A stretch of DNA of 35,984 nt from Streptomyces sp. Je 1-79 (GCF_025195125.1 NZ_JAMGSL010000001.1:245063-281046), one strand, 5' to 3'. Counted from the first letter of the stretch, positions 25,212-33,171 are shown. Numbers and translations: made by a program. The notes: generated by a model from the letters alone, not told the origin.

Positions 25212-26162
25212 ATGACCCCCTCCCACCCGGCCGAGCTCGACCTGGCCGACATGACCTGGCCGCCCCCGCCCTACCAGCCCCCGGTGCCGCCCGTGACGGA
25301 CGCGCACGGGGTGCGCCGCTTCGACGGGGTCACGTACGCCACGACGCCCGGCTACCGCCCCCGCCTCCTCGACGTCCAAGTCCCGTCCGGAGAAGGACCG
25401 TTCCCGGCGGTCGTCTGGATCCACGGCGGCGGCTGGCTGGACGGCGACCGGCGCTACCCGCCGCCGACCGTACCCGCGGCCCTGCTGCACGGATCGGTCC
25501 TGGCCGCCGGGCTCGCGCTCGTCTCCATCGACTACCGGCACAGCCTCGAAGCCCCCTTCCCGGCCCAGCTGCACGACGTGAAGGCCGCGATCCGTTACGT
25601 CCGCCGGTTCGCCGACGTCCTGGGGGTCGACCCGGACCGCCTGGCCGTCTGGGGCGAGTCGGCGGGCGGCCACCTGGCGGCCCTGGCCGGCCTCGTCGGC
25701 CCGGGCAGCGAGGACGCCGAGGCGCTGGAGGGCACGCACGGGGTGGGCGCCGGGGAGACCGGTGTCCGGGCCGTCGTCGACTGGTACGGGGTCTCCGACC
25801 TCGTCGCACTGGCCGGTCACCCCCTGCCGGGGATGCCCGCGGGCGTCGAGTTCCCCGACCCGTACGAGGCCCTGCTCGGCGGCGCCGAGGCGGAGCGCCC
25901 GGCACTGGCCCGGGCGGCGAGCCCGGTGACGTACGCGAAGGGCTCCAACCCGCCGCCGTTCCTGCTCGTCCACGGCACACGGGACGGCCTCGTCCCGTTC
26001 AGCCAGAGCGAGGCGCTCGCCGAGGCCCTGGCGGGGGCGGGCGGCGATGTGACACTGCGGCCGGTCGAAGGCGCCGACCACATCTTCCTGGGCTCGCCCG
26101 ACATCCCGGAGATCGTCTCGGAGAGCGTCGCGTTCCTGGCCCGGCACCTGGACGCGGGCTGA
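25212..26162 (+). CDS. Alpha/beta hydrolase, hormone-sensitive-lipase-like esterase
   Basis: A 316-residue cytoplasmic carboxylester hydrolase. Seen: oxyanion-hole motif HGGGW (71-75), nucleophile Ser150 in GESAGG, Asp258 in HGTRDGLVPF and His290 in EGADHIF, a complete triad. There is no signal peptide. It belongs to the BD-FAE/HSL group that hydrolyses short acyl esters and feruloyl or acetyl groups on sugars. The ATG at 25212 has GAAGGG upstream. Its promoter carries a double LacI-type operator shared with the MFS/SurE/carboxylesterase set, so it is probably induced together with them. The last codons and stop are part of a 26-bp tandem duplication. Confidence 0.88.
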   Translation: MTPSHPAELDLADMTWPPPPYQPPVPPVTDAHGVRRFDGVTYATTPGYRPRLLDVQVPSGEGPFPAVVWIHGGGWLDGDRRYPPPTVPAALLHGSVLAAGLALVSIDYRHSLEAPFPAQLHDVKAAIRYVRRFADVLGVDPDRLAVWGESAGGHLAALAGLVGPGSEDAEALEGTHGVGAGETGVRAVVDWYGVSDLVALAGHPLPGMPAGVEFPDPYEALLGGAEAERPALARAASPVTYAKGSNPPPFLLVHGTRDGLVPFSQSEALAEALAGAGGDVTLRPVEGADHIFLGSPDIPEIVSESVAFLARHLDAG

Positions 26163-26222
26163 GGTTCACACGTCTGGACGTGGGCTGAGGTTCACGCGTC
26201 TGGACGCGGGCTGAGATTCAAC
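26148..26222 (+). repeat. 26-bp tandem repeats overlapping the hydrolase stop codon
   Basis: Two adjacent 26-bp units (26161-26186 and 26187-26212) differ at two or three bases. The preceding CTGGACGCGGGCT (26148-26160), which encodes the last residues LDAG of the hydrolase, and a following partial copy (GAGATTCA) extend the array. Each unit re-creates the gene's end, CTGGACGYGGGCTGA. Confidence 0.85.
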
Positions 26223-26528
26223 CTTCCCACCACGCGGTGGACGACGTCCTCGACTCCGGCGACTGCGGTACGGAGCCCACACCCCCGTGTTCCGGCTCCC
26301 GCTCCCGCTCCGGCTCCCGCCGGTTCCCGCTCCTGCTCCGGCTCCGGCTCCGGTCTCCGACCCCACTCCGACCAGCCGCGCCCGTCCCACTTCTACTAGT
26401 CCCCCGTTCCCTTCCCCCTTCCGTCGCACATCCGCTCCGCCGCCGGGTCCGGTCCGCACCGGACCCGGCGGGAACGTCGATCACCCAAGAGCCGCGGGCA
26501 CCATCCCCCGCGGTCGCGAGAGGCACTC
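26163..26528. other. 366-bp intergenic region with low-complexity CCGGCTCC/CGCTCC tract
   Basis: It begins with the 26-bp repeats. The stretch 26291-26358 is a hexamer-like microsatellite of CCGGCTCC and CGCTCC units. A short AT-richer patch (CTACTAGTCC near 26393-26402) may belong to a promoter for the PAP2 gene, but no clear hexamers are visible. No gene is supported. Confidence 0.55.
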
Positions 26529-27272
26529 ATGTCCAGGAATCCGGTCACCCCGTCCCCCGTCGCAGAGAGACCGACCGAGGCGGTGCCGTCCTCGCGCCGT
26601 CCCGGTGTCCTCGTGGCGGCGCTCCTGCTGCTCGGCGTCTCCGTGCTGCCGGCTTTCGCCATCCGTCCCGACCCGGCGAACCCGCCGTTCCAGGGCCTCG
26701 ACGACCAGTGGCTGGTCTGGATGGGCGGCCCGCACGACGGGCTGTACTCCCTCGCGGCCGCGGTCCTGAACTGGTTCGGCGGTCCGCTGGGTGCCGTCGT
26801 ACCGCTCGCCCTGCTCTTCATCCTGCTCCTGCGCAGACGTTGGACCTCGGCCGGCTTCCTGCTGGGTGTCTACTTCGCCGGCAATCTGCTGGTCGTCCAG
26901 GGCCTCAAGCACCTGGTGGACCGGCCGCGTCCGGAGAACCCCCTGGTCCGGGTCGACCACGGCTCGTTCCCGTCCGGCCATGTGGCGGGCGCGGCGCTGC
27001 TCGTCGTACTCGTCGGCGTCCTGCTGGTCCCGGCCGCGCGCCGGCGGGCGTGGTGGCTCGGGGGCACGGTGTTCACGCTGGCCATGATGTGGAGCCGTAC
27101 CTGGCTGCACGCGCACTGGCTCACCGACACGGCGGCCGGAGCGGCCGCCGGTGCGGGCGCGGGCCTGCTGGCGTGGTGGCTCTGTGCCCCCGCGCTGGCC
27201 CGGGAAGCCGACCGCGGCAGCCGGGGGGCCGCCGCGACCGTCACCCCGGAGGCCGCGCCCGCGGTTCCGTAA
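26529..27272 (+). CDS. PAP2-family membrane phosphatase
   Basis: A 247-residue integral membrane phosphatase with about six transmembrane segments. Seen: all three PAP2 motifs, KHLVDRPRPE, SFPSGHV (His151) and SRTWLHAHWLTD, so it should be active. Family members dephosphorylate phosphatidate, lipid pyrophosphates such as undecaprenyl pyrophosphate, or related lipid phosphates at the outer face of the membrane. A basic/Pro-rich N-terminus precedes the first helix. The ATG at 26529 has GAGAGG upstream. A perfect bidirectional terminator follows. A paralogue at 30346-31080 has the same layout but an altered motif. Confidence 0.9.
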   Translation: MSRNPVTPSPVAERPTEAVPSSRRPGVLVAALLLLGVSVLPAFAIRPDPANPPFQGLDDQWLVWMGGPHDGLYSLAAAVLNWFGGPLGAVVPLALLFILLLRRRWTSAGFLLGVYFAGNLLVVQGLKHLVDRPRPENPLVRVDHGSFPSGHVAGAALLVVLVGVLLVPAARRRAWWLGGTVFTLAMMWSRTWLHAHWLTDTAAGAAAGAGAGLLAWWLCAPALAREADRGSRGAAATVTPEAAPAVP

Positions 27273-27278
27273 CGGGAA

Positions 27279-27324
27279 CGAGGCGGCTCCCGGTCCGTGA
27301 ACGCACGGACCGGGAGCCGCCTCG
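27279..27324. terminator. Bidirectional terminator between PAP2 and LacI genes
   Basis: CGAGGCGGCTCCCGGTCCGT (27279-27298) pairs without mismatch over 20 bp with the segment 27305-27324, leaving a 6-nt loop. It separates convergent genes. No U-tract, as is common in Streptomyces. Confidence 0.9.
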
Positions 27325-27347
27325 TGTCGCGTGCCCGCCGTGCGGGC

Positions 27348-28355
27348 TCAGGACGTCTGGCGGTGGACGAGCACGGCCTCTATGGCGGGGAGCGGCGCGG
27401 TCGAACCCGTCTCGATCAGCTCGTGCAGGGCGTCCGCGATGCGCGCCGGTGAGGCCAGGTCGAGGCGGATCGTGCTGAGTGCCGGCTGCTGGAACGCCGA
27501 GAGGACGAGGTCGTCGGAGCCGACGATCGCCACCTGGTCCGGTACGGCGATCCCTTCGGCCTGGAGCGCGTGCAGAAGCAGCGCGGCGTACTCGTCGTTG
27601 TAGGCGAAGACGGAGTCCAGGTCCAGATCCGTCCAGCGCCGGGCGAGCGCGGCCGCCGACTCGCGGGTGTAGGCGAGCTCCACCGGGGTGACGGTGGCCA
27701 TGTGCCGGGCGGCGACGGATTCGGCCCCCGCGAGGCGCGGCCGGGCGAAGGCGTCGAGGCCGCGCTCCTGGGGCATGACGACGCCGATCCGGCTCCGGCC
27801 GCGGGAGATCAGGTGCTCGGCGGCCGTGGCGCCGATGAGGCTGTGGTCGAAGCCGATGGTGTGGGCCCCGGGCACGGGGCGGGACGCGAAGGCGAGCACT
27901 CCACGCACCCCGGCGCGGCGCAGCAACTCGGCGGCCTGCGGGGTGAGTCGGTCGCCGTCGAGGGCGACGACCGCGGCCGGACGCAGTTCCGCCCAGGCCC
28001 GGGCGGCGTCGACGGGGTCGGTGAAGCGGCCCGCGTGGAGGACGGCCGTGTAGCCGTGGCGGTCGAGTTCGCTGTGCAGGTCGTCGACCCAGTCGCTGAC
28101 CAGCCGGCCGATCGCGGAGATCGACGCGGGCATCAGGACGAGATTGCTGCGTCCGGCGCGCAGGGACCTGGCGGCGGCGTGCGGGACGTAGCCGAGCCGG
28201 TCGGCCGCGTCGAGTACGCGGGCTCGGGTGGTCTCGCTGACCCGGTGGCCCGGCGTGTTGTTGAGGACGAAGGAGACGGTGGCGCGGGACACCCCGGCGA
28301 GGCGTGCCACATCGGCGCTCGTGATCGAGGCGGGGACGGGGGTTTCTTCGGCCAT
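27348..28355 (-). CDS. LacI-family transcriptional repressor
   Basis: A 335-residue LacI/GalR regulator. Seen: the helix-turn-helix and hinge region (residues about 11-65, SADVARLAGVSRATVSFVLN, then RVLDAADRLGYVPHAAARSL) and a periplasmic-binding-protein-like effector domain (residues about 70-335; FDHSLIGATAAEHLISRGRS, DSVFAYNDEYAALLLHAL, VAIVGSDDL). The ATG at 28355 gives the standard short leader; the extension to 28460 would cross the promoter. A near-palindrome GTTACACGAGTTA lies 65 bp upstream, suggesting autoregulation. The same site type occurs before the alpha/beta hydrolase and MFS genes, so it is the likely repressor of that local regulon. The effector is unknown but LacI ligands are usually sugars or their derivatives. 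Confidence 0.92.
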   Translation of the reverse strand: MAEETPVPASITSADVARLAGVSRATVSFVLNNTPGHRVSETTRARVLDAADRLGYVPHAAARSLRAGRSNLVLMPASISAIGRLVSDWVDDLHSELDRHGYTAVLHAGRFTDPVDAARAWAELRPAAVVALDGDRLTPQAAELLRRAGVRGVLAFASRPVPGAHTIGFDHSLIGATAAEHLISRGRSRIGVVMPQERGLDAFARPRLAGAESVAARHMATVTPVELAYTRESAAALARRWTDLDLDSVFAYNDEYAALLLHALQAEGIAVPDQVAIVGSDDLVLSAFQQPALSTIRLDLASPARIADALHELIETGSTAPLPAIEAVLVHRQTS

Positions 28356-28419
28356 GACGTCCCTGGACGCTCCTTGAGGTGGGTTCCTGGCTGCGGTCGC
28401 GTGGTTCTTCCCCTCCGAG

Positions 28420-28432
28420 GTTACACGAGTTA
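28420..28432. promoter_or_regulatory. LacI-type operator, copy 3 (before the LacI gene itself)
   Basis: GTTACACGAGTTA lies 65 bp upstream of the repressor start codon. It matches the copy at 25044-25057 at 12 of 13 positions on the opposite strand. Confidence 0.7.
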
Positions 28433-28442
28433 GATCACGAGA

Positions 28443-28480
28443 GCGGTGGGCCCCGCGCACGAGAGTGCGGGGCCCACCGC
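28443..28480 (-). terminator. Terminator of the type-B carboxylesterase gene
   Basis: GCGGTGGGCCCCGC (28443-28456) pairs perfectly with GCGGGGCCCACCGC (28467-28480). It lies 17 bp after the carboxylesterase stop and just before the repressor promoter, isolating the two same-strand genes. Confidence 0.8.
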
Positions 28481-28496
28481 GGTTCCGTCGCCGCCT

Positions 28497-30071
28497 TCAG
28501 CCGCGACGGGCGCGGTCGCGTGGCACCGCGAGGGCCGGACTCGACGTCCCGTGCAGGCGACGCGAGTCACCGGCGAGGTCCCCGAGGGCGGTCACGACCG
28601 AGTCGAAGCGCATCGTGGTGCGCGTGTCCGTGTCGTACGGGTCCCACCTCGGCATCTGTGGATGGTTGGGGTCGCCCGTGCGGGCGAAGGCGATCCACGC
28701 CCGGTGCATGGTGTCCGCCAGGCCGTCGCGGACCGTGGGGTCGAGTCCGGCCAGGAAGGGGGCCGACCACTGGTCGAAGTTGGCGAAGGTGAAGGGGAGT
28801 TCGAGGCAGTGGGCGGCTCCGAGCCGGCCCTCGTGCGCGGGCGTGGGGAGGTCGAACTGGTAGGCCCACACGGGCCTGCCCGACTCCGCCCTGGCCTCGG
28901 CGAGTTGTAGGGCAGGGACGCGGAAGAGCTCGTCCGTGATCAGGTCCATCAGGACGTCGGCGGGGCGCGCGCCGGGCCGGGCCCTTTCGTACGCCGCGTA
29001 CACCCCGGGCGCGGCCTCGGCCCCGAAGGTCTCGGCGATGCGGGCGGTCACCTGCTCCCGGCCGGCGGCGGCGTACCCCGGGTCGAGGGCGAAGCCGAAG
29101 TTGGCCTCCTCGCGGGTCCAGCCGATCAGTACGTCGATGCCGGCCGCGGCCCCGTGCAGCAGGGCCTCCACCGGGTGGCGCGTGAGGGTGACCCCGTCGA
29201 CGACGGGCAGGAACGGGGTCGGCCAGTAGCCCCAGCGCGTCGTCCGGGCGAACAGCCCGCCGGTCGCACCGATCAGCTCGGGCCACGGAAGCTCGCGTAG
29301 TTCCGTGACGGTCTTGACGCCGGCCAGTTCCATGAAGGCGGCGGTCCGCTCCAGGTACGCGTCCGGGCCGGGAAGATCGAGGCCGAACGGCGGGCTCTGC
29401 AGGATCACGCGCCTGATCAGCCCCTGCGCCTCGGGGAGTCCGGCGAGCGCGGCCGTGGAGACGGCGCCGCCCGACTGCCCGGCGACGGTGATGTTCTCCG
29501 GGTCGCCGCCGAAGGAGGCGATGTGCGCGGCGATCCATCGGAGGGCGGCCAGCTGGTCGCTGAGCCAGGGGTTGCCGGCGCCTTCGGGGTTGCCGTCCTC
29601 GGGTCCGGTGTAGAGGTAACCCAGCGGTCCGATGCGGTAGTTGACGCTCACCACCACCAGGTCGCCGTCCCGGGCGAAGGTCTCGCCGGAGTAGTACGGC
29701 AGCGATCCGGAGCCCGAGACGAAGCCGCCCCCGTGGATCCAGACGAGCACCGGCCGGCGGGCCTCGTCGGCCGCCGGGGTCCAGATGTTGAGGGTCAGGC
29801 AGTCCTCGTCGAAGGGCGGCGACCCGTGGCCGCCGAGGACCGGATCCCCGCCCTCCATGTACAGCTGCGGTGCGCTGGGCCCGTCGGCGGTCGCGTCCCG
29901 GGTGCCGCTCCAGCCGGGATGCGGGAGGGCGGGCCGCCAGCGCAGGTCATGGACCGGGGGAGCGGCGTAGGGCACGGCGCGGAACACGGCGACCCCGCCT
30001 TCGACCGCGCCTCGCAGACGCCCCGCGGGAAGGTCGACCAGCGGGTGGTCCGGGCCTGGGGTGAGAGCCAT
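28497..30071 (-). CDS. Type-B carboxylesterase, cytoplasmic
   Basis: A 524-residue type-B carboxylesterase (para-nitrobenzyl esterase group). Seen: DEDCLTLNIW, oxyanion motif HGGGF (113-117), nucleophile Ser200 in VAGQSGGAVS, the acidic residue in GWTREEANF and the His in GAAHCLELPF. No signal peptide is present, in contrast to the homologue at 34239-35885. The ATG at 30071 has GGAAGGA upstream; the extension to 30149 is not family-like. It has its own terminator. No LacI-type operator is visible upstream; instead an unusual array of palindromes begins about 80 bp before the start. Confidence 0.9.
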   Translation of the reverse strand: MALTPGPDHPLVDLPAGRLRGAVEGGVAVFRAVPYAAPPVHDLRWRPALPHPGWSGTRDATADGPSAPQLYMEGGDPVLGGHGSPPFDEDCLTLNIWTPAADEARRPVLVWIHGGGFVSGSGSLPYYSGETFARDGDLVVVSVNYRIGPLGYLYTGPEDGNPEGAGNPWLSDQLAALRWIAAHIASFGGDPENITVAGQSGGAVSTAALAGLPEAQGLIRRVILQSPPFGLDLPGPDAYLERTAAFMELAGVKTVTELRELPWPELIGATGGLFARTTRWGYWPTPFLPVVDGVTLTRHPVEALLHGAAAGIDVLIGWTREEANFGFALDPGYAAAGREQVTARIAETFGAEAAPGVYAAYERARPGARPADVLMDLITDELFRVPALQLAEARAESGRPVWAYQFDLPTPAHEGRLGAAHCLELPFTFANFDQWSAPFLAGLDPTVRDGLADTMHRAWIAFARTGDPNHPQMPRWDPYDTDTRTTMRFDSVVTALGDLAGDSRRLHGTSSPALAVPRDRARRG

Positions 30072-30149
30072 GAGCCAATCCTTCCTGGATCGGGCGCCGA
30101 ACACGCGCCGACCCGATCGAGAGTATTGCGAAAATTCACCGACCGTCAA

Positions 30150-30346
30150 TGTCGCGCGATATCGCGGCTCGCCTCGTCCGCGAGATCGCGGTGGGCGGGC
30201 TCCGCCTCGTCCGCGAGATGGTGTGCCGGCTTCGGCTCGTCCGCGATATCGGGGTGGCGGCTTCGGCTCGTTCGCGGAATCGCGGAATCGCGGAATCGCG
30301 GAATCGCGGTGTGCGGCTGTCCGCGATGTCGGGGTCCTCGGCTCGT
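30150..30346. repeat. Array of degenerate palindromic repeats, period about 31 bp
   Basis: The shared core CTCGT starts at 30173, 30206, 30236 and 30267 and again at 30342; a CTGT variant is at 30317. Each is followed by a variant of the palindrome CCGCGATATCGCGG, for example at 30153-30167, 30178-30191, 30240-30253 and 30319-30332. Spacing of 30-33 bp is about three helical turns. An internal 8-bp tandem repeat (GCGGAATC, four copies plus GCGG, 30274-30309) has expanded one unit. The array fills the gap between the carboxylesterase start and the 3' end of the second PAP2 gene. Confidence 0.85.
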
Positions 30347-31080
30347 CACAGCCAGAGGCTGTTGGTCGCCGTCCGCTCCGCCTCGGTCGTCAGCAGGGGT
30401 GCGAACGCCCGCCAGAGGATCAGGCAGGCACCGGCGCCTGCCAGTGCGCCGGCGAAGGTGTCGCTGAGCCACTGGGCGTGCAGCCAGGTGCGGCTCCACA
30501 TCATGGCGACGACGTAGGAGGCGCCGAACGGCCACCACCAGCGTCGCGCACGCGGCGGGAACACGACCACCGCGACCACGATCGTCAGGGCCACGGCGCT
30601 GAAGACCTGGCCCGAGGGGTACGAGCCGTCGTTGACGAGGACCCACGGGTGGGGCGGCCGGGGGCGGTCCACGAGGCTCTTGAGGGGCAGGACCACGATC
30701 GTGCTGGCGAGGACGGCGGTCGTGAACGCGAACAGTGCCGAGCGCCAGCGTCCGTAGACGCATAGGCAGCCGCTGAGGATCAGCGGCAGGACCGTGCCGA
30801 GCGGCCCGCCGAGCCGGTCGAGGACGGTGGCGAGATCCGTGGCCGCGTCGGTGAGCGAGCCGTCCATCGAAGCGGCCCAGCGGTCGTCGAGTGCCTGGAA
30901 GAACGGGCGGTCGGTGCCCCGGAGCAGCAGCCCGATCAGCACCGACGCGACGAGGAGCGCGGTGCCGACGGCGAGCGCGTGGCGCGGCGGAGGTGCCGGG
31001 AGGTGATGGCGGGGTCCGCGGGGAGGATGCGCGGGGAGCGGGGGTGCGGCGGCGTCGGGTGAGTCGGGTGGGCGCTGCAT
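30346..31080 (-). CDS. PAP2-family membrane protein with a substituted catalytic histidine
   Basis: A 244-residue membrane protein similar to the PAP2 phosphatase at 26529-27272, with a Pro/His-rich N-terminus and about six transmembrane segments. Seen: motif 1 KSLVDRPRPPHP and motif 3 SRTWLHAQWLSD are intact, but motif 2 reads SYPSGQV, with Gln158 (codon CAG) replacing the His that acts as the general acid. It may have low or altered activity, or a binding role. The ATG at 31080 has AAAGG 7 nt upstream; the long upstream extension is Arg/Pro low complexity. Upstream lies a 790-bp gene-free region. Confidence 0.87.
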   Translation of the reverse strand: MQRPPDSPDAAAPPLPAHPPRGPRHHLPAPPPRHALAVGTALLVASVLIGLLLRGTDRPFFQALDDRWAASMDGSLTDAATDLATVLDRLGGPLGTVLPLILSGCLCVYGRWRSALFAFTTAVLASTIVVLPLKSLVDRPRPPHPWVLVNDGSYPSGQVFSAVALTIVVAVVVFPPRARRWWWPFGASYVVAMMWSRTWLHAQWLSDTFAGALAGAGACLILWRAFAPLLTTEAERTATNSLWL

Positions 31081-31557
31081 GGCGGGCCTTTCACGGTCTT
31101 TCACCCCGGGGCGGTGGGGCACGCGGAAGAGCGGGCGCGGGGGTGTGCGAAGGGGAGGTGCGCGGAGGGGAGGGGCGCGGAGGGGCGCGCTCGATAGGTG
31201 CCCCCGAAGGGGGCGGGGTGTCCGTCGAACGGGGAGTCGAGGAAGGGCGTTCGGAGGGGTGTCCGTCGCACGGGGTGTCCGGAAACCGGCGGCGTACGGC
31301 AGGGGCCCGCTCGGGCGGGATGTGCGCAAGCGGGGAAGCGAGAGGTGTACGGGCGGGAGGGGCGCGGGCGGTCACGAGGCCATGTGGTCACGAGGCCATG
31401 CGGCCGGACGGTCGTACGGCTGGAGCGGACCGGTCGGCGCACCGGAGCCGTGGGGTCGTCGCGGTGCGGCACGGAGTATTGCGGATGCGTGACCGCCGCC
31501 ACAAGGGCAAGACGGTTTCGAGACACGATCGCCTTGGTCAGCACCGCACTCCAGCTG

Positions 31558-31571
31558 GTTACACGTGCTCC
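31558..31571. promoter_or_regulatory. LacI-type operator, copy 4 (distal site before the MFS gene)
   Basis: GTTACACGTGCTCC: the left half-site matches the consensus GTTACACGTGTAAC fully and the right half is degenerate. It is about 112 bp upstream of the better copy at 31670, a spacing that would allow repressor looping. Confidence 0.5.
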
Positions 31572-31669
31572 ACGTGCGATTCTCCAATCGGTCACGATCT
31601 GCGCACCGACCCCGCACAAGGCCTAGCCGGACCCGGGAATGGGTGCTACACAGTGTCCAAGCGCTGCCG

Positions 31670-31683
31670 GTGACACGTGTAAC
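31670..31683. promoter_or_regulatory. LacI-type operator, copy 5 (proximal site before the MFS gene)
   Basis: GTGACACGTGTAAC matches the palindrome GTTACACGTGTAAC at 13 of 14 positions. It lies about 190 bp upstream of the MFS start codon. Confidence 0.72.
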
Positions 31684-31872
31684 AACACCCTTCCGGCCGT
31701 AGCCGTCCGCGGCGGCTTCCGGTGACACCGCCGCCCCCGCGACCGCTCACGCGGCGCCCTCCTCATCCGCGCCGCACCACCACGTACCGCCCGCACGCCC
31801 ACCGGAACACCGGTCCGACCCCCCGGGTTCCGTGCCCGTCCACCTCCCCGCTCCGTCCTCCCAGGAGTCGTC

Positions 31873-33171
31873 ATGGCCACGAACGAGCTCACCGATCCGA
31901 TCGAACCGCCCCCAGCCGGCGCCGACATCACCGCCACCACCGCCGACCCGGCCGCCACCACATCGGAACCGGAAGCTCCGCGCCAGCGCGGGCTCATGCT
32001 CCTGCTGCTGGTCGCCAACTCCGCCATGATGGCGGTCTACATGGGCGTCGGCTCCGTCCTCCTGCCCACCCAGGTCGCGGCGATCGCCCCCGACGACAAG
32101 GTCGCCGTCCTGGGCCTGATCGGCGGCATCAGCGCCATCTTCGCGACGGCCTTCAACCCCATCGCCGGCGCCCTCTCCGACCGCAGCGGCCGCCGCAACC
32201 CCTGGATCCTCGGTGGCGCCCTCGGCGCCCTGATCGCCCTCGCCTTCCTCGGCAGCGTCTCCACCGCCCTGCTCGTCGGCATCGGCTGGTGCCTGGTCCA
32301 GGCGACGATGAACACCTACCAGGCGGCCGTCACCGCGATCGTCCCCGACCGGGTCCCCGCCGCGCGCCGCGGCACGGCGTCCGCGCTGGTGGGTCTCGGT
32401 ATGCCGATCGGCGGGACCGTCGGAGTTCTCCTCGCCGCGCAGACGGCCACCCATCTGCGTACCGGATACCTGGTCTTCGGCGCGATCGTCGCCGTCGCGG
32501 CCCTGCTGCTCTCGGTCTTCTGCCGTGACACCCCCCGCGGCGAGCCCGTCGAGAAGGGCCCGAAGGGATCCCAACTCGCCGCTTTCCTGTCCGCGTTGGC
32601 CAACCACGACTTCCGCTGGGCCTTCATCGGCCGCGCCCTGATGGTGCTGGGCTACTTCTCCGTCGTCGGCTACCAGCTGTACATCCTGGGTGACCACATC
32701 GCGCTTCCCGGCGGGCTGACCCCGCCCGCGGCCATGGCGATCCTCACCCCCGTGTCGATGGTCGCCGTGGCGCTGTCCACCGTCGTCGGCGGCCTGCTGT
32801 CCGACCGGTGGAACCGCCGCAAGGTGTTCGTCGGAGTCTCGGCCGCGCTCGCGGGCCTGGTCATGGTGGTCCCCGTCGTCAGCCCGACCTGGACCGGCAT
32901 GCTCGTGTTCAGCGCACTCAACGGGCTCGCCTTCGGCTGCTTCATGGCCGTCGACACGGCGCTCGTCACCCTGGTCCTGCCCCGCGCGGAGGACGCGGCG
33001 CGTGACATGGGCGTCCTCAACGTCGCGAACGCCGGACCGCAGATCATCGCGCCGTTCGTCGCGTCCGCCATCGTCACCGGCCTGGGCGGGTACACCCCGC
33101 TCTTCCTGGCCGGCGGTGCCCTGTCGCTGATCGGGGCGCTCGCCATCCTCCCGATCCGCAGCGTGCGCTGA
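31873..33171 (+). CDS. Major facilitator superfamily transporter
   Basis: A 432-residue MFS permease with about 12 transmembrane segments and a 35-residue hydrophilic Thr/Pro-rich N-terminus. Seen: the loop-2 signature GALSDRSGRRNPWILGG (motif A), a matching loop in the second half (GGLLSDRWNRRKVFVG), and a cytoplasmic central loop (RDTPRGEPVEKGPKGSQ). Overall it resembles sugar/proton symporters of the SLC45/GPH-like type rather than drug efflux pumps, but direction and substrate cannot be fixed. The ATG at 31873 has AGGAG upstream. It is first in a set with an exported SurE and a secreted carboxylesterase, under predicted LacI control, which favours uptake of a hydrolysed product. Confidence 0.88.
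   Translation: MATNELTDPIEPPPAGADITATTADPAATTSEPEAPRQRGLMLLLLVANSAMMAVYMGVGSVLLPTQVAAIAPDDKVAVLGLIGGISAIFATAFNPIAGALSDRSGRRNPWILGGALGALIALAFLGSVSTALLVGIGWCLVQATMNTYQAAVTAIVPDRVPAARRGTASALVGLGMPIGGTVGVLLAAQTATHLRTGYLVFGAIVAVAALLLSVFCRDTPRGEPVEKGPKGSQLAAFLSALANHDFRWAFIGRALMVLGYFSVVGYQLYILGDHIALPGGLTPPAAMAILTPVSMVAVALSTVVGGLLSDRWNRRKVFVGVSAALAGLVMVVPVVSPTWTGMLVFSALNGLAFGCFMAVDTALVTLVLPRAEDAARDMGVLNVANAGPQIIAPFVASAIVTGLGGYTPLFLAGGALSLIGALAILPIRSVR

Larger units (their letters stand above)
31081..31872. other. 792-bp divergent intergenic region with G-rich repeats and LacI-type operators
   Basis: No gene is supported here. The PAP2-proximal half is G-rich on the plus strand: four GGGG runs (31152-31155, 31167-31170, 31172-31175, 31182-31185) could form a G-quadruplex. 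A 20-bp near-perfect direct repeat built on GGGGTGTCCGTCG is at 31215-31234 and 31256-31275. GGTCACGAGGCCATG is repeated at 31370-31384 and 31386-31400. The MFS-proximal half carries two LacI-type operators at 31558-31571 and 31670-31683. Confidence 0.6.

Noticed and set aside
30150..30346. CRISPR array
   Set aside because: Units are contiguous and degenerate with no unique spacers, and no cas genes are present.
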